Source of the DNA: Actinomortierella ambigua
Lineage: Eukaryota; Mortierellomycota; Mortierellomycetes; Mortierellales; Mortierellaceae
Assembly: GCA_016098155.1 (NCBI GenBank)
Contig: JAAAJB010000295.1
Coordinates: forward strand, 1-43,130
Reading direction: 5' to 3'
DNA: 43,130 bases
Every line of letters begins with the position of its first letter. Position 1 is the first letter of the stretch. The notes under the pieces are model-generated. The model had not been told where the DNA came from, searched no databases, and saw nothing but the letters and a program-made list of their open reading frames with translations. The translations under genes and the position numbers were made by a program. Below are positions 33,005 through 41,770 of the stretch, in pieces.

Positions 33005-34185
33005 TTATAGTTATCCAGCTCGATACTGTAGTGAACTCGAAATGGTCGTTAATTCTATTGGAGTTTTTATTATTCGTCGTCATCTTGGCATGCTGGACAA
33101 ATGGAATGACGCGTTCCTCTCCACTCGCACTCCATTCCTATGGAATGTAAAGCTATTGGATATGCTTGCTCTATTCCCCTGTTGTCTAACTTGCAGCGAT
33201 ACTTTGCGTGCTTCTCCTTTCGTCTTGCGACAGCTTTCAAACTGCGAAGCGAATCTAGTGCTATGTGCGGCGCGTACTCTCGCTGCATTTTCCTTCCCTC
33301 TCTGTCTGCCCCATAGAGCATTGGAAGGGGAACTCTAAGCGGCATGGTGGAAGTTTTCTTTGACACTTCTGACAATCCTCTCTTACCACTATTGACCAGA
33401 AATGGAAAATTGCATGCAATGCAAGGACGCCGTTAATCCTAATTTCTTTCATTGTCAAGGAAGGACGAAAAATGAGCTCCAGACCCTCAAAAGGGTTGTG
33501 CAATACAAGCTTTCGGGATGGTGGACATGGCGTACTGTAACACCGTAACACAACAATGGGATCAAAAAAATTCTTACCCCAAAAATAATTATTTTGTTAC
33601 TATCACCATTCATCAGTGGGGCAAGTATGAACGACAATACCACCAACGTTAGTTCGCGCCTCCTAATATTGTGACCGACCTAACGTACGAATGACAGTGA
33701 ATGGCATGACAGCCAGCTAGCATTGAGAAATAAAAAAGAATCGCCGCATACCAAATCACTGGCACACTGGTGCACTTTCGATATAACCTTACCCCTTTGC
33801 ATACTAGTCAACATATGAAATACCCATTTGTGTGGAAAGAACTTGACATGTCCAATAACAACCCGTCTCGTAACTCACCATCTCAGAACAACGGCGCCCT
33901 GCGCAGGTGTTCATTTTGAGAGCGAGAAAAACGTTGCGCCACACTACCGCCTGTTGTAGAGCAGGAAAAAGAGGCAGAGGCAAACAAAAGTCGATATTCT
34001 CATCATCCCGACAACTGCATCCATTACAGGAATGAGCAAGCTTATTTGCTTTCTATCGCGTACAAAACTACCAAAGAGAAAAAAAAAGAATATATAAGAG
34101 CAGTTCCTTTTTTCCCTCCTCATCATCAAACAATTCAACTTTCTCTCTCTCTCTCTCTCTCTCTCTTCTCAACAGCATTTTCACC
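33005..34185. other. Intergenic region upstream of the small secreted protein
   Basis: More A/T-rich than its neighbours. Short open frames on both strands (for example minus 33551..33261 and 33375..33070) carry no recognisable motif, no signal peptide and no supporting splice pattern, so I leave them out. The end near the next gene has a TATA box and a CT tract at about 34140-34166. Confidence 0.5.
34091..34098 (+). promoter_or_regulatory. TATA box of the small secreted-protein gene
   Basis: TATATAAG begins 95 bases before the ATG at 34186. Between them lie the CT run at 34140-34166 and TTTTCACC just before the ATG, a typical promoter and leader layout. Confidence 0.6.
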
Positions 34186-34647
34186 ATGCGCCGCTCTTCC
34201 ACCTTCTTCACCACCGTCCTCCTGGCCCTTGTGGTCCTTCTGCAAGTCGTTGTGGCCAAGCTCCCTGGCCCCGGCAAGTACCGCCTGCTCAACGCTGCCG
34301 TGAACCGCCCCGTCCGCGCCGCGGGGCCTGGCAGGCCGCTGACGGTGGGTTCTGGAGGAATTGGTGTCAACTCGACTGCGGTTTGGCAGCTGCAGCCTCG
34401 CGGAGGTCTGGCCACGCTCAAGTTGGCGTCTGCTCCTCTCTATGCGCGATCGGGCCCTCGGTTTGTGACGGTCAACAGCCAGCCGACGACGTACCGTCTG
34501 CGTCCAGCGGGCGTGAACCTGTGGTTCATTGAGAACGGCACGACCGGTAACGCGAACGTCTGGACGGTCGTGCGCAACGAGGTGACGCTTCAACGCAGAA
34601 CTGGTTCGAATGCCCAAAAGTTCCGCCTTGTGCGCGTTCTCAACTAG
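34186..34647 (+). CDS. Small secreted protein, possible I66-type (mycocypin-like) beta-trefoil
   Basis: A single exon encodes 153 aa. Residues 1-24 form a clear signal peptide (FFTTVLLALVVLLQVVVA). The mature 129-residue protein has no cysteine and shows short beta-strand-like repeats: GKYRLLN, AVWQLQP, TLKLASAPLYARSG, TYRLRPAG, LWFIENG, VWTVVRNEVTLQRR and KFRLVRV. The opening PGxGKYRLLN, the regularly spaced W residues and the ending W-x-V...V-T-L...F-x-L match what I recall of the I66 fungal protease-inhibitor/trefoil family, but this is pattern similarity only. The mature part is very rich in Arg and basic. Two N-glycosylation sequons are present (NST, NGT). It could act on external proteases or bind sugars; function is not established here. 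Confidence 0.75.
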   Translation: MRRSSTFFTTVLLALVVLLQVVVAKLPGPGKYRLLNAAVNRPVRAAGPGRPLTVGSGGIGVNSTAVWQLQPRGGLATLKLASAPLYARSGPRFVTVNSQPTTYRLRPAGVNLWFIENGTTGNANVWTVVRNEVTLQRRTGSNAQKFRLVRVLN

Positions 34648-35113
34648 AGAATACTCTATTCTTTTTCCTGGTCTCTCTCTTTCTCTCTCTTCCTCTTTCC
34701 CTCTTTCCCTCTTTCCCTCTTTCCCTCTTTCTCTCCCTCTCTCCCTTTTCCTCGTGCTCGTGCTCCTCATCACCCATTTCTCCTACCCCCTCCTCTCTCT
34801 TCTAAACAGAAGTGGTTTCGGCAGGCCCACCCTTCTTTGGGATCATAGGAGAAATAAAGCTCGCTTTCGTCTAAATTTAGCTGGTGCGCGTCTGTCCTCG
34901 CGTCAATCCTGTATCGCCATCTGAAAAAATTGCCCAAAAAAAGAAATTGAATAGGCTTCATATCTTTGTTGTAGACGGCTTCTCAGTCAAAGACCACATG
35001 TCCCATAAAAAAATAAGGCGCGCAGGAAAACTCAAAGGATGTGTCAGGGGTCTTTCTAGTCGAAGATGTTCAATTTAGGTCATAAATAAAGTCATCATAT
35101 ATGGTGCGGCCCA
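34648..35113. other. Convergent 3' region after the small secreted protein
   Basis: It contains the CCTCTTTC tandem repeat, a possible AATAAA at 34852-34857 and further AATAAA-like sites nearer the minus-strand stop. No gene is seen. Confidence 0.5.
34692..34731 (+). repeat. Five exact copies of the octamer CCTCTTTC
   Basis: Five perfect 8-base units begin 45 bases after the stop codon of the small secreted protein, probably inside its 3' untranslated region. CT-rich sequence continues on both sides. Confidence 0.9.
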
Positions 35114-36615
35114 TCAAATGGACCAGACCTTAGGTTTAAAATAAAGCTTGTCATCGCTATCTTTAAAGCCTGGAAACACCATCAGCGAGACAATGCCATT
35201 AGGGTTCGACTGTGTGGCCATGTTCATGTCGGTGTCGTTGAATGGAGTGCCAGGATCAACGTTGAAAGGAGAGACTCTTGACTCCATGCCATACATGGCA
35301 TAGGAGATATCGAACGCGAGGCTGCTGAGCTCCGTGATCTTGTTGAGAGAGGACGTGTCCACATTGTTGTAAACGGTGGTAATCAGCTCCTCGAGTTCCA
35401 TGGCGGCCTCCATGACCGCCCTCTCCTTTCTGCAGGCCATGTCTTTGTCATCTTGGGCAATCAAGATACATAGCTCCTGTCGCCAACGTGCCGCTGCTCG
35501 ACTGCGTCGGCCTTCCACCCATCCACTGACCTCCCCAAACTGCTCGCTTAGATCGAAAATACAATCTAGCGGTCTTGTGAACAGGCGATCGATTAAAATC
35601 TGCATCATGGCCGACTCGATGCAAAGATTTAAATGGAGGGATTGCAGCTGGCTTTCCTGGGCAGGAAATTGCTGGAACCACCCAGTTTGCTGGAACAATG
35701 CAATGGTGGCAGTCCTATTCAAATTGATAGAGCATTTGCCTTTACAAGCTATGACCAGGTTCTCGATAGTTGAACCCACGTGCTCCAACTTCTTGCCGAT
35801 CGTGGACCGGTCTTCTGGAGTGACTTGAAGTGATCTGGCGATATCCATGTATTTCCGGTCGAGGTCCTCGTATCTCTTGGTCGTCTTCTGAGCTTTCTGC
35901 TCTTGCTCCTTGTGAAGCCGTTGAAGCTCGCCATGACGTCGTTGAAGCTCGCCATGACGTCGTTGAAGCTCGCCATGGTGTACTTGAAGATTGGCAAGTT
36001 GATGGCCCAATTCTGTATGACACTGTTCAAATTCTCTATGACACTGTTCGAGTTCAGTATTGTAGTCTTTAAGTGCAGCGTACTGGCACTGGAGGTCGCC
36101 ATTGGCTTTCTGGAGTGCATTATGGTCCCTCTTAAGATTCTGATAATCGACATGTAGATGGTAGATTGAATTTCGTAATTTGCCGACATGAATATTCGGC
36201 CCCTGGTTCTCGTCCATCGCTGGCTCAGATTTCTGTGACACCTCCATCGATTGCCGCCGACAATTCTGATTGTACCACCCCTGTCCAGATGCTGAAGTTG
36301 ATTCTCGCCTCAACCTATGGTGAGTGTTGTCATCCACCGGCTGCATATAGCCTTGGTCGACCACTAAGACCGTTTTGTGTATTGAGGTAAAGTGGGATGG
36401 CAACAAGTGATGTTAAATTCATTAGTAAAAGGTGGCCGGGGAAGACTATTTGAGCAGGGCACACTTTTCATGAGAACGATACCACGATTGGCTTCCGTGT
36501 CACCCTCGTTGTGGTTGCTTTGAGTATATGTGACAGCCTCAGTGCTGGCTCCCTTTAAACTTTTGCGACTCTTAAATAGGTTAACACCCATCTTGAGAAT
36601 GGGAAATTGAGACAT
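35114..36615 (-). CDS. Coiled-coil protein of unknown family
   Basis: Exon 1 is 36615..36465 and exon 2 is 36363..35114, giving 466 aa. The intron of 101 bases has donor GTGTGC, a branch-like TACTAAT and acceptor TTAG; the donor is weak, so the first exon is less certain than the second. Residues about 120-235 are a long coiled coil (YQNLKRDHNALQKANGDLQ, then HGELQRR repeated). The following part, from about residue 240, is helical and folded-looking (SLHLNLCIESAMMQILIDRLF, GWVEGRRSRAAARWRQELC) and ends in a short beta-rich tail. I recognise no domain, TM segment or signal peptide. It is divergent from the Hsp70-like gene, 982 bases away. Both could be expressed together, which is inference from layout only. 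Confidence 0.7.
35920..35978 (-). repeat. 21-base tandem repeat encoding HGELQRR heptads
   Basis: Two full 21-base units and a third partial one are nearly identical. Each encodes one heptad of the coiled coil, so repeat gain or loss would lengthen or shorten the coil by exactly one heptad. Confidence 0.9.
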
Positions 36616-37597
36616 GACAAAGAAATAGGGCCGCTCAAGCCTAAAAAAATAAAACGGTATCGCTGTGAGTAAAGACCTCTGGAGGCCATTTGTATCAACA
36701 CGTACACATTGGCGAACGAGGCTTACCAGTAACTGCTGCCCCGCAGTGCAAAGCGATTGGAAGAAACTATGTACAGTACGAAATATAACAAGTGCCTTCG
36801 CAATTTAGCGCACACTACAGAAATGGCGACTAAGAGACTGAGAGGAAAATCTGTCATTAACGAAGAAGGCAAGAAAGAGACAAAACGGGGAAAATGAAGC
36901 GAAAAATACTTCAATAGAACAGTTCAGCCCATCTGACCAGAGAAATTTAGACAATAAGGTTGTGCGTATCGACGATTGATTTTGGAATCCTGAAGGTAAC
37001 CATCTGGAATTAAAGGATCGTTCCCATGCACAAAGTTTAACTTTAGAACTGAGCAACAAAATGTCTTTTCACGCGGGCGGCACTCTATCTTCACTTACTC
37101 GCCATGCTCCTCGGCAAAGTATTACTCCCAGTATCAGGTAGAATAAATGAGAGTGAGACGGCTGAGTAAGGCATGAATCCACATGCAAAATAGGAGTATG
37201 GTGCTCGGATGATGTGCAAAGCCTTACCCCTTTTGCTATCTAGAATATGGGCGAAATTTGACCGACGCCCACACCTAAGCACCCTCTTCCCCCATTTTGC
37301 CACAACATCAGTTCCCAACACAACTGGAATTCCAGCATTACATCTCGCATCCTAATAATTGTAACATTCGAGCACTTCAGCGTGATACCCCTCTTTCTCT
37401 CCATAGAGTTGTATTCCCTCTAATCTTTAAATGCTCCCTCTGTGTATGCAACCCTACGTTGAGTAGTCACCAGCGATCATGAGCAAGTGGCAACGACTTG
37501 CTGACGCCTCTATAGAAACCGGAATCACATCTATAAAGATACGACATTTTGTCGTTCAAGCGCTACCTCATAAAGATTTCTACCTACCACCATAATA
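36616..37597. other. Divergent intergenic region between coiled-coil and Hsp70-like genes
   Basis: About 980 bases shared by two divergent starts. A TATA box serves the Hsp70-like gene. I looked for heat-shock elements (GAAnnTTC or TTCnnGAA blocks) and found no convincing array; TGGAATTCCA at about 37324-37333 lacks the needed spacing. No gene is seen. Confidence 0.5.
37532..37538 (+). promoter_or_regulatory. TATA box of the Hsp70-like gene
   Basis: TATAAAG begins 66 bases before the ATG at 37598. It is the best TATA match in the window and supports the short first exon. Confidence 0.6.
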
Positions 37598-39853
37598 ATG
37601 AGTATCCTTGATACCGACGACTTTCCGGTCGCTGTTGCCATCGACTTTGGCACAACTTTTTCGTAAGCACGTATGCTTGATGGTGCCTTGGGTATGTAGT
37701 TGTCTTGCTTTCATCACTCTAATCATTTTCGTTTTCGAATGAATATCGTCCATTAGTGGATGCGCGTACGTGTGCATTCCTCATGACAAGGAGCCCAAGT
37801 TGATCTCAGAGTGGTAAGAACTATCTGTCATGTTTATAGGGCTATTGGGCTATACTTCGTCTCTCCCCTCACCGAAAAAATACGTACTTGCCGGTTTCGA
37901 GCGCGTACCTGACTTTTGACCGGGCAGCATTGCCTTCTCTCAAAGATGGATATCAAAGGCTGATGCAAGCGATACTCCAATCACGACAAGTACATCTGGT
38001 TGGACTGTAGGACTTCTCCCATCATGTCCGGTTTGGATTCAGCTGAGAGATCTAAACTGAGAGATAGGGGTGACAGATGTGGTGTGTTCAGAGAAAATCA
38101 AAGTGCCTAATGTAGACAGCACTTGACCCACAAACCGTGTTCACTGATATATTTACCGTGTCCAAATTGTAGGCCAAATCAACGCATGAGCTATGCCAAG
38201 GCGCCGACCATCAGTCTTTACAAGAAGACCAAGGAAGGATACGAGATGTCAGCATGGGGCTCGAGCGTGAAATATGAGAGGGAGCTGTTGAGATCAGAGT
38301 GCATGCATCTCTACAAGTTCAAACCACACTTGGACGAAAACACTGAACTTCCACCTTGGAATCGCCCTATCCCAGTGCACGATGCCATTGCGGATTACCT
38401 AAAGGGGTTCCATGAGTACACCGCAAGGCAGATCGAGCAGCAGCTCGGTGGGCGCTGGACGCGTGAAAACTTCCGATATTATCTCACCGTTCCCGCTATG
38501 TGGTCAGACAAAGCCAAGCACATCATGAGGTGGGCTGCCATCCGAGCCAATCTCATCAATGAAGACGACCACCCAGACCGTCTTGTGCTGGTGTCGGAAC
38601 CTGAAGCAGCGGCTTTGCATTGCGAGCGGACATGCAAGGAGTATAATCTCAAGCATGGAGATAGATTTTTGATATGCGATGCGGGCGGCGGCACGGTTGA
38701 CCTCATCGTTTACAACGTCACGGACTCGCCAAATGGTCAAACTCTCTCGGAGGTTACCAAGGGACATGGTGCTACCTGCGGTTCCATGCTCATAGATCTT
38801 AACTTTGGAAACCTTTTGATCGACAAGCTAGGGAAGCAGGGTGTCAAGCTTCGAGACCACGTCATCCCATCCTTGGTCGAGACGTTCGCCTACTCGCTCA
38901 AGCCTAATTTCGACGGAACAAATGACATTCACCTCCCCCTCCCCTATGACCCGTTCTGCACACCCATCAAGGACTTTGATGCCTTGGATATCGACGATGG
39001 CGTAATGTGTTTTAATGCTGCCGATATGAGGAAGATTGTCTTTGATCCAGTCGTGGAAAAGGTTCTACAGCTGATTCAGGACCAGATTTTCAAGGCCAAG
39101 ACCGTCTCTGCTATCTTCTTGGTCGGTGGATTCGGGTCATCGACTTATCTGCTGGAACGTGTCAAGCAGGCATTTGGCAAAGAGGTGAAGATAATCTCGA
39201 CACCATACAGACCCGAGATCGCCGTCGTCTTTGGAGCGGCGTACACAGCGATGAGCCCAAAAAAAGTCACTGCGCGAGCGATTCGCCGCTGCTATGGTGT
39301 CGGCGTATATACGGACTTTGTGACAGGCATCGACCCGCCTCATCTGAAGGGAAGCAAGCTGGGGAGGTCAGTGTGTTACGATCGCTTCTCTACCTTTGTC
39401 AAGCAAGGTCAGCTGGTCAATGTTGACGAATGCATCGCTCGTAGACATTTTTTCGAAAACGAAGGAGACCTCAATCCGGATGACGGTTATGAGATAGCTG
39501 TCTATGCCGTTGATGGTGACCCACCACGTCATGTCACGGGACTCGCCAAGCTGGCCTATATTTCAATCCCTAATCCCTTCAAGCCCACAGACCCGCTTGG
39601 CTTAGAGGTAACAGATCTTTAATTTCCACGAACACTTCAGCCGGGCATAAAATTATATAGCAATATCAAGTGGACTAACCATCTTACATTTACACAGGTT
39701 GAATTTACCGTGAGGTTCTACTTTGGGCTGAGCGAGATCAAGGTCGAGGCAGTCGTTCAAGGCAAACTCTATGTCACAAGACTGGAGTTCGACGGCGACA
39801 GCAGGACTAAGGATCGGAAACAGATCCTCTTTCACCAAAAGCGGGAGAACTAA
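37598..39853 (+). CDS. HSPA12-like Hsp70-family ATPase
   Basis: Four exons (37598..37662, 37757..37813, 38173..39607, 39698..39853) stay in phase and give 570 aa, the usual size for HSPA12-type proteins. The first exon ends inside phosphate motif 1 (VAIDFGTTFS), completed as SGCAYVC by the second. The next motifs are SEPEAAALH near 190, phosphate motif 2 LICDAGGGTVDLIVYNV near 210, and the adenosine motif AIFLVGGFGSSTYL near 360. The actin-like ATPase fold is therefore complete. The C-terminal part is short and beta-rich and lacks the EEVD tail and the classic Hsp70 lid. HSPA12-like proteins are expanded in many filamentous fungi; their clients are poorly known. It faces the transposase gene, with 215 bases between the stop codons. 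Confidence 0.92.
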
Positions 39854-40068
39854 AACCAAACCTCTTCTCCATTTTCATATGATATGAGTACTCTAGTATT
39901 GTTGTCACTCAACATGCACTATTCGTTTTTCTACATGGGCTATTATTTCTTTTGGTCAGTTGAGTTTGCATTTCACAAATCCATTCTGTCTGCACCTCCA
40001 AACATGCCCTATCAATTCTGCATTCACTAGATCAAGTTCTGCTTGGGGGGGGGGGTTAAAACGAAGCT

Positions 40069-41355
40069 CTATTTACGGCTATTGACTCTGCGCAGCCCTG
40101 ACCTTGTGCGAGGAGGGGAGGGGCGGTTTTCTTCTTCTACCAGCCCCGCTTCTTCCTCCACTTCTTCCCCTCTCGCTCCCTCCTCCTCCCTATCCTCCAT
40201 GCCCTCCTCCATTTCAGACCCAAAGACTTCTCCATCGTTATCATATGGTTGCTCGGCTTGGAGACGGTCCATGTAGGCAAGACGGGTCAGCTCATCGTGG
40301 TGCGCCGCCTCTATATCTAAGAAGTGGTCTTGGTTGCTGTAAAAAGTACCCAACGATTGACCTGCGTGAGCAAGGAGGAAGTTGCGGTGGACATCTCTGA
40401 TCCATTCGCTAGTGTCCTCGGCGGAGATCCTGTCAATAGTAGTGCTGACATGGGCGATCAGGCCGTTGGCGTCAGCGACTGTCTGCTTCTTGACGAACCC
40501 CTTCACTTTACTGAACACTTGCTCGGCAGCATTGAGGTATGGGGAGTATGGACAGAGGAAGAGAAGTTTATGACCATACCGGCGGCAACAGGTAGCGACG
40601 GCGTCTGTCTTGTGGAAACGAGCGCTGTCAAGGACAATTGTGCGGCGGTGATCCAGAGTTGGAAAGAGATCGTCTTCCAGGAATTGTTGAAATTTCTGGG
40701 AATTATAGCCACCGGGTCCGAAATGATGTGCGAGAACACCAGTGTCGTCGACTGCAACCATCAACGTCATGTTTCGCCCTCTCTTTGTGGGGACCTGTAC
40801 AATAGCTCGATGACCAGGAGCAGCACGACCAGAAGTGCGCTTGATGTAAAGGTTAAATCCTGCTTCGTCGAGAAAGATGCAGCGCTTGGGAATACCCCGT
40901 GCAAGATTGACACTCTGGGCCCATCGTTGTCGCTCAAGGACTCTTGGTGGATCGTTGTAAGCGACTGGCTCCTTGCGGAGGAGCTTGAGAGTGTAACCAA
41001 CATTGTGACTGACGGCTCGACTTACAGTCGACCGGGAGACTGGTGGTTGGAGATTGAAGTGGTCGTTGAGCAAGTCCGTGATTTCCTTCATGGGAATGAC
41101 CGCATTCTGGTCGAGCTGTTCTTGAAGCCAGACCTTGTGCTCTTCGGTAAGAACACCGTGTCGGTTTCCACCCCGAGTAAGCACGGACGTTCGATCAGAT
41201 TTAAGGAAGACGTCAGCAATGTTCTTGACAGTGGAAATAGAGATACCAAGATCCCTGGCTGCTTGGGCATAGGACTTCGTGTTCAGGACGCACCAGTTGA
41301 TGATGAGGTCGCGCACGGATTGGTCGATTCTCCTGTGTTTTCCCATGGCTGGCAT
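40069..41355 (-). mobile_element. IS630/Tc1-like DD34E transposase gene, uninterrupted
   Basis: The start chosen is the ATG in CCACCATGCC at 41355, giving 428 aa. The same frame stays open upstream to 41490, and another ATG at 41346 is possible. Residues about 5-125 contain helix-turn-helix segments (SYAQAARDLGISISTVKNI; SRSTVSRAVS). The DDE_3-type catalytic domain follows: IFLDEAGFNLY (Asp163), VLDSARFHK (Asp243) and PYSPYLNAAEQVF (Glu278), with 34 residues between the second Asp and the Glu. All three acids are present and there are no frameshifts. After the catalytic domain comes an unusual tail, strongly acidic (EMEEGMEDREEEGARGEE) and then basic (PRTRSGLRRVNSRK). I could not find terminal inverted repeats or a TA duplication on either side, so the element ends are undefined. 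It may be an old insertion that kept its gene, or a host-retained copy. Confidence 0.85.
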
Positions 41356-41770
41356 GGTGGAGAGTGAAGGGCGAAGAGTGAAGATGGGGGCAGAGGGAAT
41401 GCGTGAAGTGAGAGGTGAGAAAAAAGAGATGCATGGTTTTTTAACGGCGCAGTGACGGAATAATGAGGAGTTGCCCGTCATGACAAACAAAATTGGTTAG
41501 CACAGTTTGCTAAATGCTACCTCCAGAGTTGAACACACAGCATACAAAGTCGATTGACTAAAGGAAGAAGGCTACACGAGGGATCGTGAAGAAGATTCAC
41601 ACTCGCACCTTTTCGCTACATACTACACCTGTATTTTCCCTTTCCTCTGGTAGCATAGAGTAGTCGCCATCGATCAACCACCAGTTTCTACAAACCATCT
41701 TTTTATTTGGTTTCCATAAAACAGTCTTCGCTGGTGGCGGTGTGTTTAGAGAACTCCCTATCAACCTTCA
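41356..41770. other. Region between transposase start and F-box paralog stop
   Basis: About 415 bases between two minus-strand genes. It must hold the promoter or element end of the transposase and the 3' end of the F-box gene. No inverted repeat matching the 39854-40068 side was found by eye. Confidence 0.4.

Noticed and set aside
33070..33551. Overlapping minus-strand frames of about 100 residues (one ends in CPACQDDDE)
   Set aside because: No homology recognised, no start context or splice support, and A/T-rich intergenic composition.
37324..37333. TGGAATTCCA palindrome upstream of the Hsp70-like gene as a heat-shock element
   Set aside because: A heat-shock element needs two bases between GAA and TTC and at least three units; neither holds.
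40324..41367. 347-residue open frame on the plus strand across the transposase
   Set aside because: It is antisense to a catalytic DDE gene with clear motifs; its own translation has no recognisable domain and is a codon shadow.
39854..41640. Search for terminal inverted repeats around the transposase
   Set aside because: By eye no matching inverted ends were found in the two flanks, so element borders are not reported.
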